Assembly: GCF_003289965.1 (NCBI RefSeq)
Contig: NZ_QMBQ01000007.1
Location: 248,001-312,000, forward strand
Source: Mesorhizobium atlanticum
GTDB lineage: Bacteria; Pseudomonadota; Alphaproteobacteria; Rhizobiales; Rhizobiaceae
DNA: 64,000 nt
Direction of reading: 5' to 3'
Of this stretch, positions 8,669 through 17,539 are shown piece by piece; the stretch's first letter is position 1, and the number at the start of each line of letters is the position of its first letter. Position numbers and translations under genes: made by a program. The notes below the pieces were generated by a model. The model made no database searches and was not told where the DNA came from. It saw only the letters and a program-made list of their open reading frames with translations.

Positions 8669-9250
8669 ATGGCAACGATCACCCCGCAGAAGAAGTCCAC
8701 CGCGGCCCGCCACGGGTTCAAGACCGGCGAGTTCATCGTCTATCCGGCGCATGGCGTCGGCCAGATCGTGGCGATCGACGAGCAGGAAGTTGCGGGTCAC
8801 AAGCTGGAACTGTTCGTCATCGATTTCCAGAAGGACAAGATGCGGCTGAAGGTGCCGGTCGCCAAGGCGACCTCGATCGGCATGCGCAAGCTGTCGGAAG
8901 AGGATTATGTCGACCGCGCGCTGAAGGTCGTGCAGGGCCGCGCCCGCATCAAGCGCACCATGTGGTCGCGCCGCGCCCAGGAATATGATGCCAAGATCAA
9001 TTCCGGCGACCTGATCTCGATCTCGGAAGTCGTGCGCGACCTCTACCGCGCCGACAACCAGCCGGAGCAGTCCTATTCCGAGCGTCAGCTCTATGAAGCC
9101 GCGCTCGACCGCATGGCCCGCGAGATCGCCGCGGTGAACCGCATGTCGGAGACCGAGGCGGTGCGCCTCATCGAGGTCAACCTCAACAAGGGCCCGAAGC
9201 GCGGCGCCAAGGCCGACAACGAAGAATCCGAACAGGAAGAAGCTGCCTGA
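8669..9250 (+). CDS. carD: CarD family transcriptional regulator
   Basis: 193-residue RNA-polymerase-binding regulator. The N-terminal RNAP-interaction domain (residues about 13-70) shows the family pattern FKTGEFIVYPAHGVGQI and the strands ELFVIDFQKDKMRLKVP. The remainder is the helical CarD C-terminal domain, followed by an acidic tail. In mycobacteria, Rhodobacter and Caulobacter, CarD/CdnL binds the RNAP beta subunit and stabilises open complexes at rRNA and other promoters; that role is assumed here. Single-gene unit with its own ribosome binding site and a clear terminator after it. Confidence 0.94.
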   Translation: MATITPQKKSTAARHGFKTGEFIVYPAHGVGQIVAIDEQEVAGHKLELFVIDFQKDKMRLKVPVAKATSIGMRKLSEEDYVDRALKVVQGRARIKRTMWSRRAQEYDAKINSGDLISISEVVRDLYRADNQPEQSYSERQLYEAALDRMAREIAAVNRMSETEAVRLIEVNLNKGPKRGAKADNEESEQEEAA

Positions 9251-9275
9251 GCTTTTTCGCCTTTAAGTTACGAAG

Positions 9276-9300
9276 AACCCGGCCTCGCGCCGGGTTTTTT
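9276..9300 (+). terminator. Rho-independent terminator of carD
   Basis: Stem AACCCGGC/GCCGGGTT with a five-base loop, followed directly by a T-run; 25 bases after the carD stop. Confidence 0.9.
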
Positions 9301-9323
9301 GTTTCTGAAGAGCCTGCCGAAGG

Positions 9324-10093
<770 letters not shown>

Positions 10094-10097
<4 letters not shown>

Positions 10098-10774
10098 GCG
10101 TTCGCCTCCAGGAAGCCGCCATAACGGTTGAGCCGCACCTCCAGCCGCGCCTGCAGCGCCGACAGCACCGAACTCAGCACGAGATAGAGTGCGGCCGCCT
10201 CGACATAGAGGATCAGCGGCTCGTAGGTGGTGGCGACGATGCGCTGCGCGGCCTGGAACATCTCCGGCACGGTGATGGCTGCCGCGAGCGAGGTGTCCTT
10301 GACCAGCGAGATGAAGGTGTTGGAGAGCGGCGGCACCGCGACGCGCCCCGCTTGTGGAAGGATCGTGCGCCGCATCGCCTGGGCCCAGGTCATGCCGATC
10401 GAGTAGGACGCCTCCCACTGGCCCTTCGGCACCGAGCCGATGACGGCGCGGATGATCTCCGACGTGTAGGCGCCGATGTTGAGCGTGAAGCCGATCAGCG
10501 CCGCGGGGAAGGCATCGAGCAGGATGCCGACAGACGGCAGGCCGTAGAAGATCAGGAACAGCTGGACCAGCAGCGGCGTGCCGCGGAAGATCCAGACATA
10601 GAAGCGCACCAGCGCGACCAGCGGTTTCGGGCCGAACAGCCTGATCAGCGCCGTCGCCAGTCCGGCGACGAGCCCCAGCGCGAAGGACAGAAGAGTGAGC
10701 GGCACGGTGAAGATGAGTGCCGCCCACAACAGTGTCGGCAGCGACTCCAGCATCAATTGCAGCCAATGCGGCAC
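10094..10774 (-). CDS. Polar amino-acid ABC transporter, permease
   Basis: 226-residue inner-membrane permease of the His/Glu/Gln/Arg (HEQRo) family with about five predicted transmembrane helices. It shows the conserved EAA-type loop around EASYSIGMTWAQAMRRTILPQA, the contact site for the ATPase. Only one permease gene is present, so the channel is presumably a homodimer. Lies between the binding protein and ATPase genes on the minus strand. Confidence 0.92.
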
Positions 10775-10879
10775 GGGGCGCTTCTCCCTTCCAGATACGG
10801 CGGCGCGTTCCCCCGTATGGACTGACTATCATGCAAAAACCGGCGAGCCGTCAAAGACGGCCCCGATGAATGTCGTGCA

Positions 10880-10910
10880 AAAAATGGCGGGCCGTCTTCG
10901 ACGACCCGCC
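10880..10910 (-). terminator. Terminator/attenuator between binding protein and permease genes
   Basis: On the minus strand a stem GGCGGG..GTC/GAC..CCCGCC (10886-10910, small internal mismatch) is followed by ATTTTTT. It lies just after the binding-protein stop. This is a good intrinsic terminator that would let more binding protein be made than permease and ATPase. Confidence 0.75.
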
Positions 10911-10936
10911 GGCATTCAGGCAAAAGACTGTTCGGT

Positions 10937-11710
10937 TTACTTCGAAACGTCTTGGCCGAAATACTTGTCGGCGATCTTCTTGTAGGTGCCGTCGGCCTTG
11001 ATGTCGGCCAGCGCCTTGTTGATGGCCGCGACCAGTTCCGGATCGCCCTTGCGCACGATGACGCCGGAATAGTCGGCATTCTCTTCCTGCGCGGCGATCT
11101 TCACATTGGCGTCCGGCTTGTGCTTCTTGAAGTCCAGGAAGGACAGGCTGTCGTTGATGGTGGCGTCCGCGCGGCCGGTGAGCAGAAGCTGGATCGACTG
11201 ATCGAAGCCGTCGGTGCCGACCAGTTCGGCGCCGTTCTTCTCGGCGAGCTTGGCGAAATTCGAGGTCAGCGACTGCGCGGCCTTCTTGCCCTTGAGGTCG
11301 GCGAAGGTCTTGATGTCGGTGTCGTCGCCGCGCACGATCAGCACCGCCTTCGAGGCGATATAGGGATCGGAGAAATCATACTTGGCCTTGCGGGCGTCGG
11401 TGATGCCGACCTCGTTGATGACGGCGTCGTAGCGGTTGGCGTCGAGGCCTGCGATCAGACCGTCCCACTTGCCTTCCAGGAACTCGACCTTGACGCCGAG
11501 CTTCTCGCCGATCGCCTTGGCGATCTCGACATCGAAGCCGACCAGCGCGTTGGATTCGTCATGATAGGTGAAGGGCGCATAGGTGCCTTCAGTGCCGACC
11601 TTGAGCACGCCGGCCTGCTTGATCTGGTCGAGATTGGCGCCGGCATGGCCGGCGGCGACCGCCAGAACCTGCAGCGTTCCGGCGATGAGGAGCGATTTAA
11701 GCCATTTCAT
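10937..11710 (-). CDS. Polar amino-acid ABC transporter, periplasmic binding protein (cystine-like)
   Basis: 257-residue family-3 solute-binding protein. It has a signal peptide (MKWLKSLLIAGTLQVLAVAAGHA) and the motif GTEGTYAPFTYHD, then GFDVEIAKAIGEKLGVKVEF, the conserved family opening. The lobes show DFSDPY and a DGFDQSIQLLLTGRADATIND stretch that resembles FliY/TcyA cystine-binding proteins, so cystine or another polar amino acid is the likely ligand; specificity is not proven. The start was set at the signal peptide; an upstream in-frame extension to 11857 has no support. First gene of the unit. Confidence 0.88.
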   Translation of the reverse strand: MKWLKSLLIAGTLQVLAVAAGHAGANLDQIKQAGVLKVGTEGTYAPFTYHDESNALVGFDVEIAKAIGEKLGVKVEFLEGKWDGLIAGLDANRYDAVINEVGITDARKAKYDFSDPYIASKAVLIVRGDDTDIKTFADLKGKKAAQSLTSNFAKLAEKNGAELVGTDGFDQSIQLLLTGRADATINDSLSFLDFKKHKPDANVKIAAQEENADYSGVIVRKGDPELVAAINKALADIKADGTYKKIADKYFGQDVSK

Positions 11711-11919
11711 TTTTCTGTGATCCCGTTTTGACCGGTGGCCCGGTCCGATTGTGAGAGCCGGAAACTGACAGATAGAAGGTCGCAAAATAAGGAACCAGAT
11801 TTCAAAAATCTGTCTCCTCAGAAATCTGATTCTCAAAATCGCCCGATAATCCGCCAAGCGGCATTTTGGGGCCCGCTAACGGAATGTTCCCGCCGGCAAC
11901 GTTTGCCCCCTCGGGCGGC

Positions 11920-11945
11920 GGAACCTTCCATGCGCCTGACACGTT
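11920..11945 (+). promoter_or_regulatory. EcfG/RpoE2-type general-stress promoter upstream of rpoH
   Basis: GGAAC at 11920-11924 and CGTT at 11942-11945 with a 17-base spacer match the alphaproteobacterial EcfG (RpoE2) consensus GGAAC-N16/17-CGTT. It ends 72 bases before the rpoH start codon. In Sinorhizobium meliloti, rpoH2 is known to be under RpoE2 control, which fits. The rest of the 307-base gap (11711-12017) is unassigned apart from a small hairpin near 11790-11807. Confidence 0.75.
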
Positions 11946-12017
11946 GCATGGCTGTTGTAGGGCGCGGCGGCGTCTTTTCAACCGTCGTAAGCGCAATCAC
12001 CGCCAACAGGAGCCGAC

Positions 12018-12881
12018 ATGATCGAGGACGCGGCAGGACGGACCCTGGTCCGGGCGGCAATGAAGGCTCCCTATCTCGAGCGCGACGAGGAGCACGTGCT
12101 TGCGCTGCGCTGGAAGGAAGAGAACGACCAGCACGCCCTGCATCGGATTACCGTCGCCCATATGCGCCTGGTCATCTCCATGGCCTCGAAATTCCGCCAC
12201 TACGGCCTGCCGCTCGGCGACCTGATCCAGGAAGGCCATGTCGGCCTCCTCGAGGCGGCGGCTCGTTTCGAGCCCGCGCGCGAAGTGCGCTTCTCGACCT
12301 ATGCCACCTGGTGGATCCGCGCCTCGATGCAGGATTACATCCTGCGCAACTGGTCGATCGTGCGCGGCGGCACCAGCTCGGCGCAGAAGGCGCTGTTCTT
12401 CAATCTGAGGCGCTTGCGCGCACGGCTGGCCAACGGCGCCGAGCCGCTCTCCAATGCCTCGCTCTACCGTGAGGTCTCGGCGGCGCTCGGCGTTCCCGAA
12501 GCCGACGTGGCGATGATGGACTCACGCCTGTCCTCACCCGACAGTTCGCTCAACGCGCCTTTGGCCGACGAGAACGGCGCCGCCGAGCGGATGGACTTCC
12601 TGGTCTCCGAAGACCCGCTGCCGGACGAGATCGTCGGCGAACGGATCGATGTCCAGCGCCGCGCCGTCTGGCTGAAGAGCGCGCTTGGCGCGCTCAACGC
12701 CCGCGAGCTGCGCATCATCGAGGAGCGCAGGCTGAGCGATGACGGCGCTACGCTGGAATCGCTGGGCGAGCAGCTCGGCATCTCCAAGGAGCGCGTCCGC
12801 CAGATCGAGGCCCGCGCTATGGAAAAGCTGAAGCTGGCCCTGGTGAAGCAGAACCCGGAATTTTTGGCAGAAGCCGCCTGA
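12018..12881 (+). CDS. rpoH: RNA polymerase sigma factor RpoH (sigma-32 type, likely RpoH2)
   Basis: 287-residue group-3 sigma factor. Region 2 carries LVISMASKFRHYGLPLGDLIQEGHVGLLEAA and the -10 recognition helix RFSTYATWWIRASMQDYILRNWS. The RpoH box is evident as QKALFFNLRRLR. Region 4 ends with the helix-turn-helix ESLGEQLGISKERVRQIEARAMEKL. RpoH directs heat-shock gene transcription. The EcfG-type promoter directly upstream suggests this is the RpoH2 paralogue that works below the general stress response. GGAG precedes the ATG. Length is standard. Confidence 0.93.
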   Translation: MIEDAAGRTLVRAAMKAPYLERDEEHVLALRWKEENDQHALHRITVAHMRLVISMASKFRHYGLPLGDLIQEGHVGLLEAAARFEPAREVRFSTYATWWIRASMQDYILRNWSIVRGGTSSAQKALFFNLRRLRARLANGAEPLSNASLYREVSAALGVPEADVAMMDSRLSSPDSSLNAPLADENGAAERMDFLVSEDPLPDEIVGERIDVQRRAVWLKSALGALNARELRIIEERRLSDDGATLESLGEQLGISKERVRQIEARAMEKLKLALVKQNPEFLAEAA

Positions 12882-13052
12882 CGGCAAACTGCCACTCGAG
12901 TCCGGCGACGGGTAATTTAGTAAATAAGAAAATATAGCCAACGGGGCGATTTTCCTTCATCCATACCGCTGGATTGTGAGGTCTTTAACAGACCATTGCA
13001 TCGCAATTGGCCTTCTTGAAGCCTCCAGACCGTAACGGATGGGGGATTTGCC

Positions 13053-14990
13053 ATGCTGCGTTGTTGCGTATTCCTTGCAGCCTTGATCCTCGCGGGTTTT
13101 ACGACATTCGAAGCGCAGGCCGATCGAAGGGTTGCCCTTGTCATCGGCAATTCCGAATACCGCGAGATCCCTGCGCTCAAGAATCCGGACAAGGACGCCG
13201 AGGACGTGTCGAAGACATTCCGGCTGGCCGGCTTCGAGGTGTTCGCTGCGAAGGACTTGACCAGGCTTCAGTTCGAAGAGCAGTTCCGCAACTATCTGGC
13301 GGCGGCAGACGGCGCCGATCTGGCGGTCGTCTATTATTCCGGCCACGGCTTCCAGATCGGCGGCGAGAATTTCCTGATTCCGGTGGACGCGTCGCTGAAG
13401 GACGCGGCCGACATGGAAGTTCAAGCCATCAAGGTCGATGACATACTGCAGCAGCTGCGCTCGAAATCGAAGATCCAGATGATCATCCTCGATGCCTGTC
13501 GCAACAATCCTTTTCCGCGCAAGGACTATTGGCTGCGCGATCAGTTGATCGTCGCAGGCGGCACCGGCCTCGCGCAGGTCAGCGGTTCACAGAACACGCT
13601 GATTGCCTTCGCGACCGAGCCGGGCGCCGTCGCCTATGACGGCTCTGGCGACCTCAGCCCGTTTTCGTCGTCCTTCTCCCGCCGCGCGCTGGCGCCGAAC
13701 CAGGAGATACGCTCGGTCATGGCCGCCGTCCGCCGCGACGTGGTCAAGGCCACCAACGGCAAGCAGGTTCCGTGGGAGAACTCTTCCCTGATCGACGACG
13801 TGGTGCTGATGCGCGAGGCGGAGCCACCGGCCCTGCCCCCGGCCGACGCCCAGCAGAGCCAGCAGACGGCGGAGCGCGGGATCCAGGCCGCCGCGGCCGC
13901 CGAAGCGATTGGAAATCGTGACATCGGCGTCCCGGTCGGCGTTGGCCCCGTTCCCCTGAAACTGGATTTTCCGGCCAAGGATGCCTCGATCAGTATGAAG
14001 CTTGCGAGCTACCCGGCGACCGGAACGCTGTCGCTGCCAGATCGCGTCCTGCCGCCGCAATCGAACCTGATGGCCGCCGAGGTCGACAATCTGCGCTACG
14101 AGCCGCAGGTCGGTTCGGCGGCTCCCGTCGAGGTCGGCCTCCAGATCCGCGTCGGCAACGTATCGAAGCAGGCGACGGTGAAGCTGTCGCCGAACGTCGA
14201 TCCATGCGATCAGGCCGCGGGCGAGCCGCTCGACCTGCAGGGCATCGCCTCCGGCAAGTTGCCGAGTGAGATCGGCAGCGAGGCTGTTGAGTCCTGCGGG
14301 GCGGCCGTGAAGGCCTACCCCGACATTGCGCGCTTCCGTTACGAACTTGGGCGAGCGCTGCTGGCGTCAGGCAGGATCGACGAAGCAAGGCAGGCGATCC
14401 AGGACGCCGCGGACAAAGGCCACGTCCGCGCTGTGTATGAGCTTGGTTACATCGCGGCCTCCGGAATAGGGGCGGCCCCGGATATTACGAAAGCGAACAG
14501 CTTCTATGCGCAGGCGTCGGACAAGGGAGATCCCTACGCCATGACCGCCTGGGGGCGCGCCTTGTTCGATGGTGTAGGCGTCCAGCGCGATACCGGCAAG
14601 GGGCTGGACCTGCTGCTTAAGGCGGCAGCGATGGGGCATGTCGGCGCCATGAACGATCTGGCGCTGATCTTCAAGCAAGGCCGCAACGGCGTGCCCGCCG
14701 ACCCGGCGCGCGCTCTGGCTTTCCTCAAAGCCGGCATCGACCGGCAAGAGGCCTATTCGATGGCCATTCTCGGGCTTTCACCCAAGCAAAACACCCCAAC
14801 GCTCGCAGTGTGTAAGCCCAAGGTGGTGACGAAAGTGATCACGAAGGTAAAGATCATCCGCACTCCCCCGCCAGAAGCGCCGCCGCCGACGATCACCACG
14901 CCAAAGGACCCGATCGGACCGGTGCCCTGGCGCGGTAGTAGCGGCGACCACGATCATCCGCAATCCCGGGGTGATAACAGCGATGGCTGA
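13053..14990 (+). CDS. Secreted caspase-like (peptidase C14) protein with Sel1 repeats
   Basis: 645 residues with an N-terminal signal peptide (MLRCCVFLAALILAGFTTFEAQA). Next comes a metacaspase/caspase p20 fold (about 25-235): opening RRVALVIGNSEYREIPALKNP, catalytic His in VVYYSGHGFQ and catalytic Cys in IILDACRNNPF. Residues about 270-390 form a linker/beta region of unknown type. From about 400 there are tetratrico/Sel1-like helical repeats (RYELGRALLASGRIDEA, KGHVRAVYELGYIAASG, GDPYAMTAWGRALFDGVG, GHVGAMNDLALIFKQGRN). The end is Lys- then Pro-rich. Export suggests a periplasmic or extracellular protease or scaffold; substrate unknown. GGGGGA precedes the ATG. Confidence 0.85.
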   Translation: MLRCCVFLAALILAGFTTFEAQADRRVALVIGNSEYREIPALKNPDKDAEDVSKTFRLAGFEVFAAKDLTRLQFEEQFRNYLAAADGADLAVVYYSGHGFQIGGENFLIPVDASLKDAADMEVQAIKVDDILQQLRSKSKIQMIILDACRNNPFPRKDYWLRDQLIVAGGTGLAQVSGSQNTLIAFATEPGAVAYDGSGDLSPFSSSFSRRALAPNQEIRSVMAAVRRDVVKATNGKQVPWENSSLIDDVVLMREAEPPALPPADAQQSQQTAERGIQAAAAAEAIGNRDIGVPVGVGPVPLKLDFPAKDASISMKLASYPATGTLSLPDRVLPPQSNLMAAEVDNLRYEPQVGSAAPVEVGLQIRVGNVSKQATVKLSPNVDPCDQAAGEPLDLQGIASGKLPSEIGSEAVESCGAAVKAYPDIARFRYELGRALLASGRIDEARQAIQDAADKGHVRAVYELGYIAASGIGAAPDITKANSFYAQASDKGDPYAMTAWGRALFDGVGVQRDTGKGLDLLLKAAAMGHVGAMNDLALIFKQGRNGVPADPARALAFLKAGIDRQEAYSMAILGLSPKQNTPTLAVCKPKVVTKVITKVKIIRTPPPEAPPPTITTPKDPIGPVPWRGSSGDHDHPQSRGDNSDG

Positions 14991-14999
14991 TTAACGCCA

Positions 15000-15037
15000 G
15001 CGACGGCAGCAGCGACGAAAGGTACTGCTGCCGTCGC
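15000..15037. terminator. Perfect 13-bp hairpin after caspase-like gene
   Basis: Arms at 15000-15012 and 15025-15037 are fully complementary around a 12-base loop, nine bases after the stop. No T-run follows. It lies between two converging genes and probably limits read-through. Confidence 0.5.
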
Positions 15038-15130
15038 CAACCTCGCAAAAATGGTCCGAGAGCGGAAAGTGACTGCGGTGGCCATGCCGCCACTTGAAAG
15101 CGGCCGCCGCCAATAGCGACCTGCAGGGCC

Positions 15131-16603
15131 TTACTTGTCCGTGACGATCTTGACCTTGTCGCCGGCCGATACGCTGGCGCCCGGCGACATGGCGTTGAGC
15201 ACCCTGAACAGATCGAGCTTGCGATCGACGCCGACCATCTGCGCGGCGAGCGAGCCCATCGTCTGGCCGGCCTGGACGGTGACGACCCGGATATGCAGGG
15301 GCTTCAGCGCCGCCTTCTCGGCCGGACTCAGCACGCGGAAGGAGCCGCTGACCGAGCGCGCCACCGGATCCAGCGACGCGCTGGCCGAGGGCGCGGCCGT
15401 CAGCAGCCGGTAGACCTGCCCGCCGGCGCGGATCACCGCGATGTCGAACTGCCAGCCTTGCGCGCTGGCATGCGCCATCGCCGCCTCGTTGCCGTTGACC
15501 GTGTCCTGACGCACGCTGGCGTCTTCGAGCCCCGCCACCCAGCCGCTGCGGATGTAATCGGTGAGCGACACCGACTTGTCGATCGCCACGCCGTCGAAAC
15601 GGATGGCGATGTCGCCCGGCCCGGTCGCGGTGACGGCGGCCGCCGAATTGTCGATGACGAAACCGTCCGGCACGGTGAAGGAGACACCGAGATTGGGGTG
15701 CATGAAGGTCTGGCCGCGCACATAGCCCTCTTCCGGCGTGTCGCCGTAGAGCAGGCCGTCTATGCCAGCCAGAAATGCATCGCGGTCGCGCGTGCCGACG
15801 CCGGGCGGGCCGAAATTGCGCGCAAGGCGCTGCGCCAATTCGATGCGCTGCGGCGTGTTGGGATGCGTCGCCAGGAAGTCGAGGCTGGCGTCGGTGGCGC
15901 CGCTGACCGAGCGGAAATCGGTATAGGCCGACATCGACTGCAGGAAGCGGCCGGCGGCATAGGGATCGTAGCCCGCCTCGCCGATGGACTTGATGCCGAT
16001 GGCGTCGGCCTGCAGTTCCTGGTTGCGCGAGAACTGCGCGAGCCTCAGCTTGCCGCGGATGAGCGCGGCCTTGGCGGTCGGGCTGTCGCCGAGCACATCG
16101 GACACCACTTTGGTCGCCAGACCTTCCTCGGCTTCGAGTTGCTGCCGCTGCAGCCCGTGATTCGCGGTAACGTGGCCCATCTCGTGCGCGATGACGGCGG
16201 CAAGCTCGGAGGAATCATTGGCCAGCGCCAGCAGCCCGCGCGTCACATAGAGATAGCCGCCCGGCAGGGCGAAGGCGTTGACGTTGGGGGAGTTGAGGAT
16301 GGTAATGCGGTAGGTCTGGGTCGGGTTGGCCGACACCACCGTCAGATTGCCGACGACCTTGGCCACCATGCGTTCGAGCTTCGGGTCGGAATATTCACCG
16401 CCATAGGTGGCGAGAATGCGCGGATGCTGCGCCTTCGCCATTTCGGCGAGCTTGGCGTTGGCGACGACATTGTCGACGGTGATCGGCTTGTCGGAAGGCT
16501 GAAAGCCGCTCTCCTGCACGTCCGGCGGCGTGAGCATCTGGCAACTTGCCAGCACGGCAACGCTTGCCAGCGCGAAAAATCGTGCAAGCGGCCTCATCCA
16601 CAC
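15131..16603 (-). CDS. M48 family zinc metalloprotease lipoprotein with LysM-like C-terminus
   Basis: 490 residues. The N-terminal signal ends in the lipobox LASC (Cys21), so an outer-membrane-anchored or periplasmic lipoprotein is predicted. The zinc motif HEMGH is at 140-144 and the third ligand Glu196 in NQELQAD, as in BepA/LoiP-type M48 proteases that degrade or help assemble outer-membrane proteins. A middle region (about 270-410) is unassigned. The C-terminal 50 residues (VVTVQAGQTMGSLAAQMVG...ALNAMSPGASVSAGDKVKIV) look like a LysM-type fold. Monocistronic, convergent with the caspase-like gene. Confidence 0.88.
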   Translation of the reverse strand: MWMRPLARFFALASVAVLASCQMLTPPDVQESGFQPSDKPITVDNVVANAKLAEMAKAQHPRILATYGGEYSDPKLERMVAKVVGNLTVVSANPTQTYRITILNSPNVNAFALPGGYLYVTRGLLALANDSSELAAVIAHEMGHVTANHGLQRQQLEAEEGLATKVVSDVLGDSPTAKAALIRGKLRLAQFSRNQELQADAIGIKSIGEAGYDPYAAGRFLQSMSAYTDFRSVSGATDASLDFLATHPNTPQRIELAQRLARNFGPPGVGTRDRDAFLAGIDGLLYGDTPEEGYVRGQTFMHPNLGVSFTVPDGFVIDNSAAAVTATGPGDIAIRFDGVAIDKSVSLTDYIRSGWVAGLEDASVRQDTVNGNEAAMAHASAQGWQFDIAVIRAGGQVYRLLTAAPSASASLDPVARSVSGSFRVLSPAEKAALKPLHIRVVTVQAGQTMGSLAAQMVGVDRKLDLFRVLNAMSPGASVSAGDKVKIVTDK

Positions 16604-16750
16604 TTTCTCAGCGCCGGTCGACAGATCGGCTTCCTTTCGAAATCTTTCGGCAAATCACGGCCCCGCCGGACCAGCATGGCCGGACCTAGCCATACTCCCC
16701 CGGACAAGGCAAGCAAACGCCGGATCACCCGTTGCCGGTTTGACCGTAAA

Positions 16751-17539
16751 TTATGTCGGCTTCCGGGCAATATGTTGTGATCCGGCAACGGTGCCGCCTC
16801 GATCGCCGATATAGCGCCGGAACGCATCCGGTCCAGACCGATCGAAGAAATCCTCGGCCGGTCCGGTCGCCGCGATCCGGCCTTCATCGAGAAATGCCAC
16901 GTCCTGACCGATGCGGCGCGCATCTTCCGGCTGATGGGTGACGAACAGCACCGTCATTTTACGCTCGGCATGGATGCCGGCGAGAAGGTCGAGCATGTCC
17001 TCGCGCAGCGCCGGGCCGAGCGACGCGAAAGGTTCGTCGAGCAGCAATACAGGCCGGTCGCGCAGCAGCACCCGCGCCAGCGCCACGCGCTGCCTTTCGC
17101 CGCCGGAGAGCTCGCGCGGCAGCCGCTTTTCCTTGCCGGCAAGGCCGACACGCGCAAGCGCCCCGGCGACGGCGGCGCGATCGGCAGCGCCGAGTTTCAG
17201 CGACGGCGAGCGGCCGAGCCCTACATTGGCTTCGACCGTAAGATGGGCGAACAGGTTGTTTTCCTGGAACACCATCGACACCGGTCGCGCCGAGGGCGGC
17301 AGGTTGCCAAGATCGATGCCGCCGATCAGCACCTTGCCGGCAACGGGTGATTCGAAGCCGGCTATCAGATTGAGCAGTGTCGACTTGCCGGAACCGCTCG
17401 GCCCCATGATCGCGGTGATCCTGCCGGCCGCGAACTCGGCATTGAAGCGGAAGGAAGATTCGCCATAGCTGAACGACACGTCTTCGAGTGCGACGGTCAG
17501 CGCCTTTCCTGCCGCGATGCCGTTGTCTGTCGATGTCAT
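16751..17539 (-). CDS. thiQ: Thiamine ABC transporter, ATP-binding protein
   Basis: 262-residue ATPase of the thiamine importer. Walker A GPSGSGKST, Q-loop VFQENNLFAH, signature LSGGERQRVALARVLL and Walker B LLLDEPFASLGP are intact. Its ATG overlaps the thiP stop by four bases (ATGA), which sets this start; a longer in-frame ORF to 17827 is thiP shadow. Third gene of a thiB-thiP-thiQ unit controlled by the TPP riboswitch upstream of thiB. Confidence 0.93.
   Translation of the reverse strand: MTSTDNGIAAGKALTVALEDVSFSYGESSFRFNAEFAAGRITAIMGPSGSGKSTLLNLIAGFESPVAGKVLIGGIDLGNLPPSARPVSMVFQENNLFAHLTVEANVGLGRSPSLKLGAADRAAVAGALARVGLAGKEKRLPRELSGGERQRVALARVLLRDRPVLLLDEPFASLGPALREDMLDLLAGIHAERKMTVLFVTHQPEDARRIGQDVAFLDEGRIAATGPAEDFFDRSGPDAFRRYIGDRGGTVAGSQHIARKPT

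Noticed and set aside
15293..16780. 495-residue plus-strand ORF opposite the M48 protease gene
   Set aside because: Antisense shadow; the minus strand shows a lipobox, HEMGH and further family residues.
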